A stretch of 64,000 bases of DNA from CATOSP01 sp965197545 (GTDB taxonomy: Bacteria; Chloroflexota; Dehalococcoidia; Lucifugimonadales; UBA3495), in the NCBI GenBank assembly GCA_965197545.1, contig CBDANJ010000008.1, positions 1,550,001 to 1,614,000 of the forward strand, written 5' to 3'. Positions 1 to 7,229 of this stretch are shown here, piece by piece (within the stretch, counting starts at the first letter, position 1; every line of letters starts with the position of its first letter). Under the pieces are notes generated by a model. The model made no database searches, was not told the DNA's origin, and saw only the letters and a list, made by a program, of their open reading frames with translations. The translations under genes were made by a program, and so were the position numbers.

Positions 1-138
1 ATCAATTATTGCCCGCAATATCGTGCTTTTCCCGGAAGCGTTCGGTCCGACGAATAGATTGACTTTTTCGTTGAACTTGAACTCAACCGTCGTGGTGAAC
101 GGCGGTACTCTGCTGATCCCAATTCTTGTGAGGTGCAT
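1..138 (-). CDS. AAA/ABC-type ATPase, N-terminal fragment (cut by window edge)
   Basis: Read on the minus strand from an ATG at 138-136, the first 46 codons encode a beta strand (TTTVEFKFNEKVNLFVG) followed by a complete Walker A motif, GPNASGKST, at about residues 31-39. A Walker A this close to the N-terminus after a 'v..F...vn.fvGpN' strand is typical of RecF/SMC-like or OLD-like AAA ATPases rather than of the ABC importer ATPases. The rest lies outside the window, so its role is unknown. It is downstream of the lipoprotein gene on the same strand but separated by 71 bp, so co-transcription with the importer is possible, not shown. Confidence 0.75.
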   Translation of the reverse strand, partial: MHLTRIGISRVPPFTTTVEFKFNEKVNLFVGPNASGKSTILRAIID

Positions 139-209
139 ACCAACAACCCCCAGTCGCCCGGCGCATAACTCCCGCTACCCCTTCAAGTGTACCATAGCCG
201 TTGCAGCGG

Positions 210-722
210 TCAGGGCCCCGTGCAGTTCTCCAGGGGGACCGTGTCGGTGGTGCGCCTCTGCCCTGCAATCACCAACTCAAGGTCGGTGGCCCCGACCTCG
301 AACTTGTTGGTATTGAGGGTCCGGCTGTCCGATTCCTTGGTGTATATGGTGATCGATTGGTCGAACCCTTTTGGCCTAAAGAACGTCGTTCTGGCCTTGT
401 CCTGTACCCGGTACGTGGCATACAGCGACTCGGGGGCATTGTTCCGGATCGTGAAAGCGAGGTTTAGCTCCACGGGGCCACCCGTTTCCACGGCTTGCCA
501 CGTGCAGCTATCGATCGTAATTTCCAACTCGCTGGGAGGGCGGACCCTTTGGCCAGTCTCCCCGGCGCGAGCCCGCGGCGACCCTGGCGTAATCAACAAC
601 TTCGGCGCCTCACGGGAGTCTGCCCCACCACTCGAGTCCTCGTCCGAGGGCGCGGTCCCACCGCACGCCGCAACCAGAGCCATGACGAGGATGATGAGCA
701 GGAGCGCTGATACGCTTCTCAC
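210..722 (-). CDS. Putative lipoprotein of unknown function
   Basis: The 170-residue product starts with a short basic and hydrophobic signal followed by a lipobox, LVAAC at about residues 16-20, so it should be lipid-anchored outside the membrane. A Ser/Asp/Gly-rich linker follows, then a predicted all-beta domain (about residues 65-165) with a paired-cysteine look (DSCTW near 73 and ENC near the end), resembling the immunoglobulin-like DUF4352 type, though I cannot assign a family. The start lies 8 bp after the stop of the permease gene at 731-1669, so it is probably the last gene of the importer operon and may be an accessory surface protein. Confidence 0.7.
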   Translation of the reverse strand: MRSVSALLLIILVMALVAACGGTAPSDEDSSGGADSREAPKLLITPGSPRARAGETGQRVRPPSELEITIDSCTWQAVETGGPVELNLAFTIRNNAPESLYATYRVQDKARTTFFRPKGFDQSITIYTKESDSRTLNTNKFEVGATDLELVIAGQRRTTDTVPLENCTGP

Positions 723-730
723 GGTTCCGC

Positions 731-1669
731 CTACCCCCGTGCGCCGGTTCCCCGCAGCCGTGGATCAAGGACATCCCGGAGGGCGTCTCCCAACAAGTTC
801 CACGCAAACACCACGATGATAATGGCGGCGCCAGGGAATATAGGCTGCCACCAAGCCACCGCGATGTACTGCGACGAGGAGCTGTTGAGCATTCCGCCCC
901 ATGAGGGCTCGTTGGGTGGAGTCCCCACTCCCAGGAAGCTCAAGCTGGCTTCGGAAATAATCGCCCCTCCCAGGTGGAAGGTGGTGATTACGATATAGAT
1001 GGCGAACACGTTGGGTACTATGTACCTAATCATAGTGCGCACGGTTCCCACACCCACCGCCCGGGCAGCCAGGATGTAGTCCATCTCGTTGATGGCCAAC
1101 GCCTGGGAACGGATGATCCGGGCGGCGCTGGGAATGTACGACACGGAAAGGGCGAACACGACATTGTTGATGGAGGCGCCCAGGGCCGCCATGATGGCTA
1201 TTGCCAAGATTATCCCGGGGAACGCGATCATCGCGTCCATGAAGCGTTGGACCACGAGGTCGAACTTGCCGCCCCAATAGGCGCTGGCGATGCCCACCGC
1301 CAGGCCCAGGGTGGTGCCGATGAAAGACGCCAAAATTCCCACGTAAATTGAAATCCAAGCGCCGTTGAGCAATCGGGCGAAGACGTCGCGGCCAATCTTG
1401 TCTCCACCGAACCACGCCTCCGCGCCTGGCGCGACGTTGATGCGGGATACTATTGGCTTGTAGGGGTTCGCTATGAGGCCGACTGCCGGTTCGACGAATT
1501 TGACGTATACCGCCAGTATGATGAGTAAGGCGGCGATGGTGGCTCCCAGCGTCCCCAACGGCTTGGTCTTCAAGAACCGCATGACGTTGTACGTCACGCC
1601 CCGTTTTGGCAGTTGTGCCAGCAGTGTATCCGGCGAGCTAGCTATAGCAATTTCTTGCCGCTGGACCAT
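731..1669 (-). CDS. ABC transporter permease, DppC/OppC type
   Basis: This 312-residue protein is an inner-membrane permease of the dipeptide/oligopeptide/nickel (PepT) importer class. It has an N-terminal membrane segment (about residues 38-58), a periplasmic loop, and a BPD_transp_1 domain with five further helices. The ATPase-docking EAA loop is visible as DYILAARAVGVGTVRTMIRYI (around residues 197-217, written here as two runs: DYILAARAVG and VGTVRTMIRY). It pairs with the DppB-type permease directly upstream (39-bp gap). No ATPase genes (DppD/DppF) are next to it, so they must be elsewhere. Substrate cannot be read from the permease. Confidence 0.93.
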   Translation of the reverse strand: MVQRQEIAIASSPDTLLAQLPKRGVTYNVMRFLKTKPLGTLGATIAALLIILAVYVKFVEPAVGLIANPYKPIVSRINVAPGAEAWFGGDKIGRDVFARLLNGAWISIYVGILASFIGTTLGLAVGIASAYWGGKFDLVVQRFMDAMIAFPGIILAIAIMAALGASINNVVFALSVSYIPSAARIIRSQALAINEMDYILAARAVGVGTVRTMIRYIVPNVFAIYIVITTFHLGGAIISEASLSFLGVGTPPNEPSWGGMLNSSSSQYIAVAWWQPIFPGAAIIIVVFAWNLLGDALRDVLDPRLRGTGARG

Positions 1670-1708
1670 GAGTTTCTCTTACCCCTTATGCAGACCGGGT
1701 CTTTAGGT

Positions 1709-2668
1709 CTAGTTGTATCGGATCCTGGGGTTTAGCCAAGCGTAGGTTAGGTCGGTCATCAGGTTTGCCACCAGGACCATGACGCCGAATATCACGATGA
1801 TGGCCTGGATCATCGGGTAGTCCCGGTGTTGGACCCCTTCGATCAGTAGCCGCCCCATCCCGGGCACGGAAAATACGATCTCGGTGACCACGGAGCCTGA
1901 AGCGGCGTTGCCCAGCGCCAAGCCGAAGATGGTGACCACCGGCAGCACTGCATTCTTGAGAGCGTGCCTGTAGATCACGATCTTTTCCGCGAGGCCCTTG
2001 GACCTGGCCGTGCGGATATAGTCTTCGTTGAGCACTTCCAGCATGGCGGAGCGGGTTACCCTTGCCAGGAAGGCCATTCCCGACGTCCCCAGCGCTATCG
2101 CCGGGAAGATGAGCTGCTGCATGTTCGTCCAGGGGTTTTCCCAGACGTTGACGTATCCTAAAGGAGGTATCCAACCGAATACTAGAACCAATAGGAATAT
2201 GGTCATAATACCGACGTAGAAATTGGGCGTAGCCAGCCCTATCAGGGTGATCATCCGGGATATGTAGTCCCCCCAGGTGTCTTGTTTGATGGCCGAAACG
2301 ACGCCGAGGGGGAGCGCCACCACGCCAGAGATAATCAGCGACATCAGCGTGAGTTGCAGGCTGATCGGGACGCGCTGCGCCAGGTCTTCACTAACGGGGT
2401 TGTTGTAGTGGTAGGAATCGCCGAAGTCCAGGCTGCCCATGGAAATCACCCAATCGGCGTATTGGATGGCGATATGCCGGTCGGTGCCAAGTTTCGCTTG
2501 CAGTTTCTTCAGTTCTTCCTCGGTGAAATCCTCCTCCCCTTCCTCTCCCCCCAGGATGAGGAGCGCCGGGTCTCCGGGCACGATGCGCAGGATAGTAAAC
2601 ACGATAATCGTGAGGAGGATCATCGTGGGGATGAACATGAGAGAGCGCTTGATCACGTAGGCTTTCAA
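1709..2668 (-). CDS. ABC transporter permease, DppB/OppB type
   Basis: The 319-residue product has the DppB/OppB signature: an N-terminal helix (about 9-30) ending in RIVPGDPA, a periplasmic region, and a BPD_transp_1 domain with the EAA loop around NEDYIRTARSKGL. The start is a TTG preceded by GAGGG, about six bases upstream. An acidic insertion (GGEEGEEDFTEEELKK, about residues 40-55) in the first periplasmic loop is longer than in the enteric proteins. It forms a heterodimer with the DppC-type permease encoded next and works with the binding protein encoded upstream. Confidence 0.93.
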   Translation of the reverse strand: MKAYVIKRSLMFIPTMILLTIIVFTILRIVPGDPALLILGGEEGEEDFTEEELKKLQAKLGTDRHIAIQYADWVISMGSLDFGDSYHYNNPVSEDLAQRVPISLQLTLMSLIISGVVALPLGVVSAIKQDTWGDYISRMITLIGLATPNFYVGIMTIFLLVLVFGWIPPLGYVNVWENPWTNMQQLIFPAIALGTSGMAFLARVTRSAMLEVLNEDYIRTARSKGLAEKIVIYRHALKNAVLPVVTIFGLALGNAASGSVVTEIVFSVPGMGRLLIEGVQHRDYPMIQAIIVIFGVMVLVANLMTDLTYAWLNPRIRYN

Positions 2669-2764
2669 GTTGTAACCCTCACGATTGTCTTGGATTGACT
2701 AGGGGTGACCGGTGGGGATTTTGGCATGGTCCAAGCGCTGGCCCATCATCCGGATGCAGTTCCC

Positions 2765-2800
2765 AAAGGGGGCCGGGTCTGGATAGGCCCGGCCCCCTTT
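2765..2800 (-). terminator. Strong hairpin between binding-protein and permease genes
   Basis: A perfect 13-bp inverted repeat, AAAGGGGGCCGGG (2765-2777) and CCCGGCCCCCTTT (2788-2800), encloses a 10-base loop. On the minus strand it follows the stop of the solute-binding protein gene by 18 bp. Only three T residues follow in the stem, so it may be a partial attenuator or an mRNA-stabilising structure that keeps binding-protein transcript in excess over permease transcript, as is common in importer operons; that role is inferred. Confidence 0.7.
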
Positions 2801-2818
2801 GCAGTCCCTTGGCCGTCC

Positions 2819-4645
2819 TCAGCAGGCCGGGTCGCACCAGATATGCTCATACTTCCTCATGTGCTCCTGCAACAGGAAGTTCTTGACCTTTTGGTTGACC
2901 AACTGGTGCTTGACCCGGTAGTAGAGATACGCAGCGGGCGGGTCCGCCCAGATCACGTCCTCTATCTCCCGAAGGACTACCTTGCGCTTTTCAACGTCCA
3001 ACTCCCGGGACTGTTGCTCGAAGAGATCAGGAATCTTAGGCACGACATAGCCCGTCCAGCGGAAGTAAAGCCGCCCTTCCTTGAACCGGTCCAGGAATGC
3101 GTCAGGGTCGAAGAAGTTGGCCCCGCCGCGTTGCACCGCAAACGTGTAGTCGTGGTCACGGTAGGCGTTGAACCCGGCGCTAGCCTCCCAAACTTTCAAT
3201 TCCACGTCCCATTTCAGGGCCTCCTTGAGTTGTTCCATGACCACCACGGAGATGTCGGGGTAGGAGCAGCAGTTCCTTGTAGAAAGCAGTATTTTGAAGC
3301 CCTCAGCCGGGATTCCAGCCTCATCAAGAAGCCTCTTGGCCTCGGCCAAGTCGTCGGGGTGTTTCTGGCCGTCCAACTCCCTCATCCCCGGGCGCTGCAT
3401 GCACTCTTCCAGGGTGAAGGTGTACCCTGCGCCAGGCGGGAAGACGGCGCCGCACGCGAAGCCGCGCCCCGCGGTAAACGTCTGGTTTAGCGGCTGCCGG
3501 TGCATGGCCAGGTTGACCGCTTGCCTTACGCGCACGTCATCAAAGGGCTTCTTCTGAATGTTGAAGAAGATGTACTGAACGCTGGGGAGCCCTCCCCAGT
3601 GAATTACCAACTTATCAGTCTCTTCGTCGGCCAGCTTCTGGGCCTCGGTGTCGCTGAAGTTGTCCGCGCCGTTGGTCATCAACACCTGCTCGGCCTTGAA
3701 CGCGGCAATGCCCGCTCCGGTGTCGGTGATGATGTATTGGTCCAGCCCGTCAAGATAAGGCCGGCCTTCCTTGAAGTAGTTGGGGCTGCGGTCGTAATGG
3801 TTCGAGACCGCCTTGACCTGCCTGGTGTGGATAAAGGGTCCGGACCCCACCAGGTCTTCCATGTTTACCGTAGTCTGAAGCTGCCCCGCGTCTTCCACGT
3901 GCTTCGGCAGCACCCTCCACGTCTCCGAACCCAACGCCAACAGGAAGGCCGGGGTTGGGTTCAGCGTCTTGATCTCGATCGTGTGGTCGTCGATGATCTT
4001 GGAATCGTCGAAGTACGCCTTTACTTGAATCGTCGAGGAAACTGTCTCGCCGTCCCGGATGGGTATGCACTCCGGGCAGGCGGAAGCCAGGAAGCTGTAG
4101 GCGACGTCTTCGGACGTAACTGGGTGGCCGTCGGAGAACTTGGCATCGGGATGCAGGTGGAAGGTATACGTCACCCCGTCTTCGGCCAACTCCCAGCTTC
4201 TGCACAGGTCGCACCGGAGGTCGGTCTGGTCCTCGGTCTCAGGATTGTACTCCACCAAGCCGCTGAAGATCATCGCCACGTTCTTGTTGTTGATGCTGGA
4301 AGCCATCAGGGTCCGCTGCCTAACGTCGGCATAGTCGAGTTGGGGCATTCGCCCGCCCTGAATGCCCTCTTTGGCCATCACTTCTTTGGCCATCACTTCG
4401 ACTGGCGGCGCGGTCGGCTGCGCTTGCACGATGGTCTCCACTGTGGGCAGCACCTTGATGACCTCCCTTGTGACTATGACCTCTTTCTCAACGATCTTCT
4501 CCTTGGGTACCTCTTTAATTACCTCCTTGGTGACCACCACCTGTTCTGGGGCGGCGGTCGACCCGCAGGCAATCACAAACACCAAGGCTAGAACGATAGT
4601 AGTTAGGAACAAAAATCTTGGTTTAAACGACCATTGCGCGTTCAA
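2819..4645 (-). CDS. ABC transporter solute-binding lipoprotein, family 5 (peptide/nickel type)
   Basis: A TTG at 4645 is chosen as start because GGAGGT sits six bases upstream; the frame is open further upstream but has no ribosome site. The 608-residue product has a signal with lipobox VFVIAC (Cys about 27), then a low-complexity Lys/Glu/Val linker (VVTKEVIKEVPKEKIVEKEV), a feature common in Chloroflexota binding proteins. The SBP_bac_5 domain fills the rest, with the family signature around SDGHPVTSEDVAYSF. It should bind peptide-like or other medium-size solutes outside the membrane and deliver them to the two permeases encoded downstream. Confidence 0.93.
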   Translation of the reverse strand: MNAQWSFKPRFLFLTTIVLALVFVIACGSTAAPEQVVVTKEVIKEVPKEKIVEKEVIVTREVIKVLPTVETIVQAQPTAPPVEVMAKEVMAKEGIQGGRMPQLDYADVRQRTLMASSINNKNVAMIFSGLVEYNPETEDQTDLRCDLCRSWELAEDGVTYTFHLHPDAKFSDGHPVTSEDVAYSFLASACPECIPIRDGETVSSTIQVKAYFDDSKIIDDHTIEIKTLNPTPAFLLALGSETWRVLPKHVEDAGQLQTTVNMEDLVGSGPFIHTRQVKAVSNHYDRSPNYFKEGRPYLDGLDQYIITDTGAGIAAFKAEQVLMTNGADNFSDTEAQKLADEETDKLVIHWGGLPSVQYIFFNIQKKPFDDVRVRQAVNLAMHRQPLNQTFTAGRGFACGAVFPPGAGYTFTLEECMQRPGMRELDGQKHPDDLAEAKRLLDEAGIPAEGFKILLSTRNCCSYPDISVVVMEQLKEALKWDVELKVWEASAGFNAYRDHDYTFAVQRGGANFFDPDAFLDRFKEGRLYFRWTGYVVPKIPDLFEQQSRELDVEKRKVVLREIEDVIWADPPAAYLYYRVKHQLVNQKVKNFLLQEHMRKYEHIWCDPAC

Positions 4646-4769
4646 GGTTAAACCTCCATCTGATGAACGGTTGAGTACCGGAAACGAATTTAGGAATATA
4701 GGGACAATTGGTAATCGCTGTAGGCTCCCTTGTAGGGTGCGGCATCCGCCGACCCTGAAATCGTCGCCA

Positions 4770-4798
4770 ATCGTAGCGAACGCCCATGAAAGTGTCAA
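4770..4798 (-). promoter_or_regulatory. Sigma70-type promoter of the importer operon
   Basis: On the minus strand TTGACA (4798-4793) and TACGAT (4775-4770) are separated by exactly 17 bases. Transcription would start near 4763, giving a leader of about 118 bases before the TTG start at 4645. Confidence 0.65.
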
Positions 4799-5009
4799 CC
4801 CAAAAGGTAATGATTGTTATTGACGTTCTATATTAAGGAAGTGGATACGTGACCGGAATGCTTGCTACTTCCGGAGGCAAGCCGCCGATCTTCGTAATCG
4901 AAACATTCCATCCCCCAATCGGAGTCGGGATGCACCCGTCTCCCCAATCCACGTTATTCCCCCATCCATGGATGTTCAGCCCCAAGAGCGTAACCTGGTC
5001 CAAGAATTA

Positions 5010-5038
5010 CTGGCCTCCGGTTCAAGGTCGGAGGCCAG
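5010..5038. other. Hairpin in a 460-bp gene-free stretch
   Basis: The interval from about 4799 to 5106 has no convincing gene. Its one structured feature is a perfect 10-bp inverted repeat, CTGGCCTCCG (5010-5019) and CGGAGGCCAG (5029-5038), with a 9-base loop. No T-run follows on either strand, so it is not a classical terminator. A long open frame on the plus strand crosses this area and then runs through the MITE, which argues against it being a gene. Confidence 0.45.
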
Positions 5039-5106
5039 CGCAGTATGACGAGAGGACCGCGATCAATTGGCCAAGCGTTATAACCAAATCACCCTGCCCC
5101 ATAGAC

Positions 5107-5271
5107 CAGGGCCTTTTCATTTTCGGAAACGTGTCCCCTCTCCCCCTGGGAGAGGGTCAGGGTGAGGGAGTTTCCACGCAAACTGACTTGCCGCAGCTAC
5201 TACCATTGCAGGGAGAGTTGTCCCTCACCTCAGCCCTCTCCCGTGGGGAGAGGGAGAATGAAAAGCCCCTG
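5107..5271. mobile_element. MITE, family A copy A1 (165 bp)
   Basis: The element begins CAGGGCCTTTTCATTTTC and ends with the near-complement GAGAATGAAAAGCCCCTG. It is flanked by a perfect 10-bp direct repeat, CCCCATAGAC (5097-5106 and 5272-5281), read as a target-site duplication. Inside are further inverted segments (CCCTCTCCCCCTGGGAGAGGG and CCCTCTCCCGTGGGGAGAGGG) so the whole can fold as a long hairpin. It encodes no protein. A second copy, A2, is at 35175-36734. The transposase that moves it is not identified; a 10-bp duplication fits IS4-type transposases. Confidence 0.85.
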
Positions 5272-5346
5272 CCCCATAGACACGCCCCGCTCCCGCCTGC
5301 CTGCGATAAATGTTAATATGAGTAATGCCTATAGGGAGCAAGAGCC

Positions 5347-6306
5347 ATGAGCGATGATTTGGTGATTCTCCGAGAAAAACCCGAAGCCAAGTATCTGATC
5401 GCTGGCTGGCGGCGGCAATGGTCCGACGGCGGTGAGATCTCCAGTGGGCTGCCACGGTACCTGATCGATAAGCTGGGCGCCCGCGAAATCGGTGAGTTTG
5501 GCCTCGAAGTGGGTAAGTTGTGCTTCCCCTTCCAGGTCCCAGGCACCCACGGCGCTTACCGCCCACGGGTCGCCTACGAGGACGGTCTCCCCACCAAAGC
5601 CATGCACCGGAGGAACTACTTCTTCGACGCCGGCAACGGTCTGATTATCTTCCTGGGGGAAGAGCCGTGGATGCGGTTAGACATCTACGGGCAAGCCTTC
5701 TTCTCGGCGGTGCAACAACTAGGGGTGCGGAAGACGGTGGCCGTGGAAGGCTACAACGGCGCGGCCCCACCGGATATGGAACGGAACGTAAGCTGCGTCT
5801 ACAGCCAACCCCACATGAAAGAGGAGCTCGACCGGTACGCCTTGCGGTTTTCCAATTACGGCAGCCGGGGAAGGAGCGGCCCGACCATTGGTATGGCCCT
5901 CATCTCCATCGCCCACGATCTGCATCCCGACGTTGAGATGTTCCGCTTGGGCGCTATGGCCCCCATGTTCCCGTTCCTAACCTCGAACAACGAGCCGGTT
6001 GGCATCACCAGGGACCACCGGGCTTTTTACGACATCATGCGAAGGCTCAAGTCCATGTTTGACCTGGACATAGATCTGTCCGAGCTTCTCACTCTCGCGG
6101 ACAACGAAGGCCGCCAATTGCAGGAGAGCCTGGAGAGGATCGCGTCTTCCAATCCAAAGGCCAAGGAACTTATCGACCGTGCCCGAGCCGACTACAACCT
6201 CAGCCCGTTTGTGGAGCCGGTTGACCTGGACCCCGCCTTGGACCGGACCCTGGAAGATATAATCAACAACATGCCCGAGTCGCCCCCAGAACAGGAACCT
6301 GGCTAG
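5347..6306 (+). CDS. PAC2 family protein (proteasome-assembly-chaperone-like)
   Basis: The 319-residue product matches the PAC2/COG2047 family of bacteria and archaea: an N-terminal strand region 'LIAGWrrqW...gg', a central segment with GNGLIIFLGEEPW and VRKTVAVEGYNGAAPP, and a helical C-terminal tail of about 80 residues. Bacterial members of this family are widespread in actinobacteria and Chloroflexota, where their role is unproven; some are linked to proteasome or ATP-grasp-like functions. GGGAG lies nine bases before the ATG. The C-terminus is Pro/Glu rich. Its stop at 6304-6306 abuts the stop of the converging PhnD-like gene with no intervening base. Confidence 0.8.
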   Translation: MSDDLVILREKPEAKYLIAGWRRQWSDGGEISSGLPRYLIDKLGAREIGEFGLEVGKLCFPFQVPGTHGAYRPRVAYEDGLPTKAMHRRNYFFDAGNGLIIFLGEEPWMRLDIYGQAFFSAVQQLGVRKTVAVEGYNGAAPPDMERNVSCVYSQPHMKEELDRYALRFSNYGSRGRSGPTIGMALISIAHDLHPDVEMFRLGAMAPMFPFLTSNNEPVGITRDHRAFYDIMRRLKSMFDLDIDLSELLTLADNEGRQLQESLERIASSNPKAKELIDRARADYNLSPFVEPVDLDPALDRTLEDIINNMPESPPEQEPG

Positions 6307-7095
6307 TCAGACCAGACCCTCGGCCGCGGCTGCTTCTTCCAACGCTTCCCAACCTTCCGTGATGCCGAGGGCGAAGCTGTGGCAGCCCTCCGCGTCTAGC
6401 ACATCCTTCCCTATTGGGTCGCTGTACTCCACCGCGAGGAAGGCCTCTTCCAATTCCTTCGTTACCCCAGCACTCAGGTCGCGTTGGGCTGTGAAGCAAC
6501 AGTGGCTGTATCCGGGGCTTGACCAGATGGTCCGCACCACTCCGGTTGCGAGACTCCCGGTCTCCAACAAGCTCTCCAACGTCCTGCGGGTGACGGACCC
6601 GGCGTCTAATTCGCCCTTTACCACCCGGTCCACAACGTCCCTTTCCCCGCTCAAGCCGCTGGGAACGCGGTCCTCGTAAAACGAGACCGAGGCCAGGCCG
6701 GACCTCGGGTCGATTCCCAGTTGACGCAGAAAGTGGAAGGTCAAAAGCGGTTGCTCCGAGGCCCGGCTCCCGACCGCCAAACTCCTGCCCCTGAGGTCTT
6801 CCAACGTCAGTATGTCCGAATCGCCTCTTGCTATTAGACAGATCGAGCAGTCGAAGTCAACGTCCCTCATGGCGATTACCTGGCACGGTTCGGACAGGAG
6901 TTTCTTGATCTTGACGTAGCCCAGGGGACCGTTCCAGGCCAAGTCTATCTTACCGTCCACAAAGTCGTTCACCATTGCGTCGTAATCTGAGTACAGGACC
7001 CAGTCCATCTCGATGCCCCGGCGCATGAACAGAGTCTCAAGTCCCTGAAAAACTTTCATGTGTGGTAAGGATGCGGTACCGCCCAATCTAATCAT
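6307..7095 (-). CDS. PhnD/SsuA-like periplasmic-binding-fold protein without signal peptide
   Basis: The start is set at the ATG at 7095, with GGGAGG five bases upstream, rather than an in-frame ATG 13 codons earlier. The 262-residue product has the type 2 periplasmic-binding fold of phosphonate or NMT1-like binders: MIRLGGTASLPHMKVFQGLE, then DYDAMVNDFVDGKIDLAWNG, then LEDLRGRSLAVGSRASEQP. Unlike true PhnD it has no signal peptide or lipobox, and no transporter genes adjoin it. It may therefore be a cytoplasmic ligand sensor or an enzyme-like member of the fold; its ligand is unknown. Confidence 0.75.
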   Translation of the reverse strand: MIRLGGTASLPHMKVFQGLETLFMRRGIEMDWVLYSDYDAMVNDFVDGKIDLAWNGPLGYVKIKKLLSEPCQVIAMRDVDFDCSICLIARGDSDILTLEDLRGRSLAVGSRASEQPLLTFHFLRQLGIDPRSGLASVSFYEDRVPSGLSGERDVVDRVVKGELDAGSVTRRTLESLLETGSLATGVVRTIWSSPGYSHCCFTAQRDLSAGVTKELEEAFLAVEYSDPIGKDVLDAEGCHSFALGITEGWEALEEAAAAEGLV

Positions 7096-7229
7096 GGAAG
7101 CCTCCCGATTCAGGATTGCTTTGCGGGCTATCACCCCTAGAGGGTCTTCGATCGATCAACCTGCCAAGTCGATGGAAACGCGCCTGAAGGACTGATGCCG
7201 CTCCCTGAGCGCCTGTAAGGGTACGATTC

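Noticed and set aside
4849..5316. Open frame of 155 codons on the plus strand
   Set aside because: It runs through MITE A1 and has no ribosome site or family resemblance.
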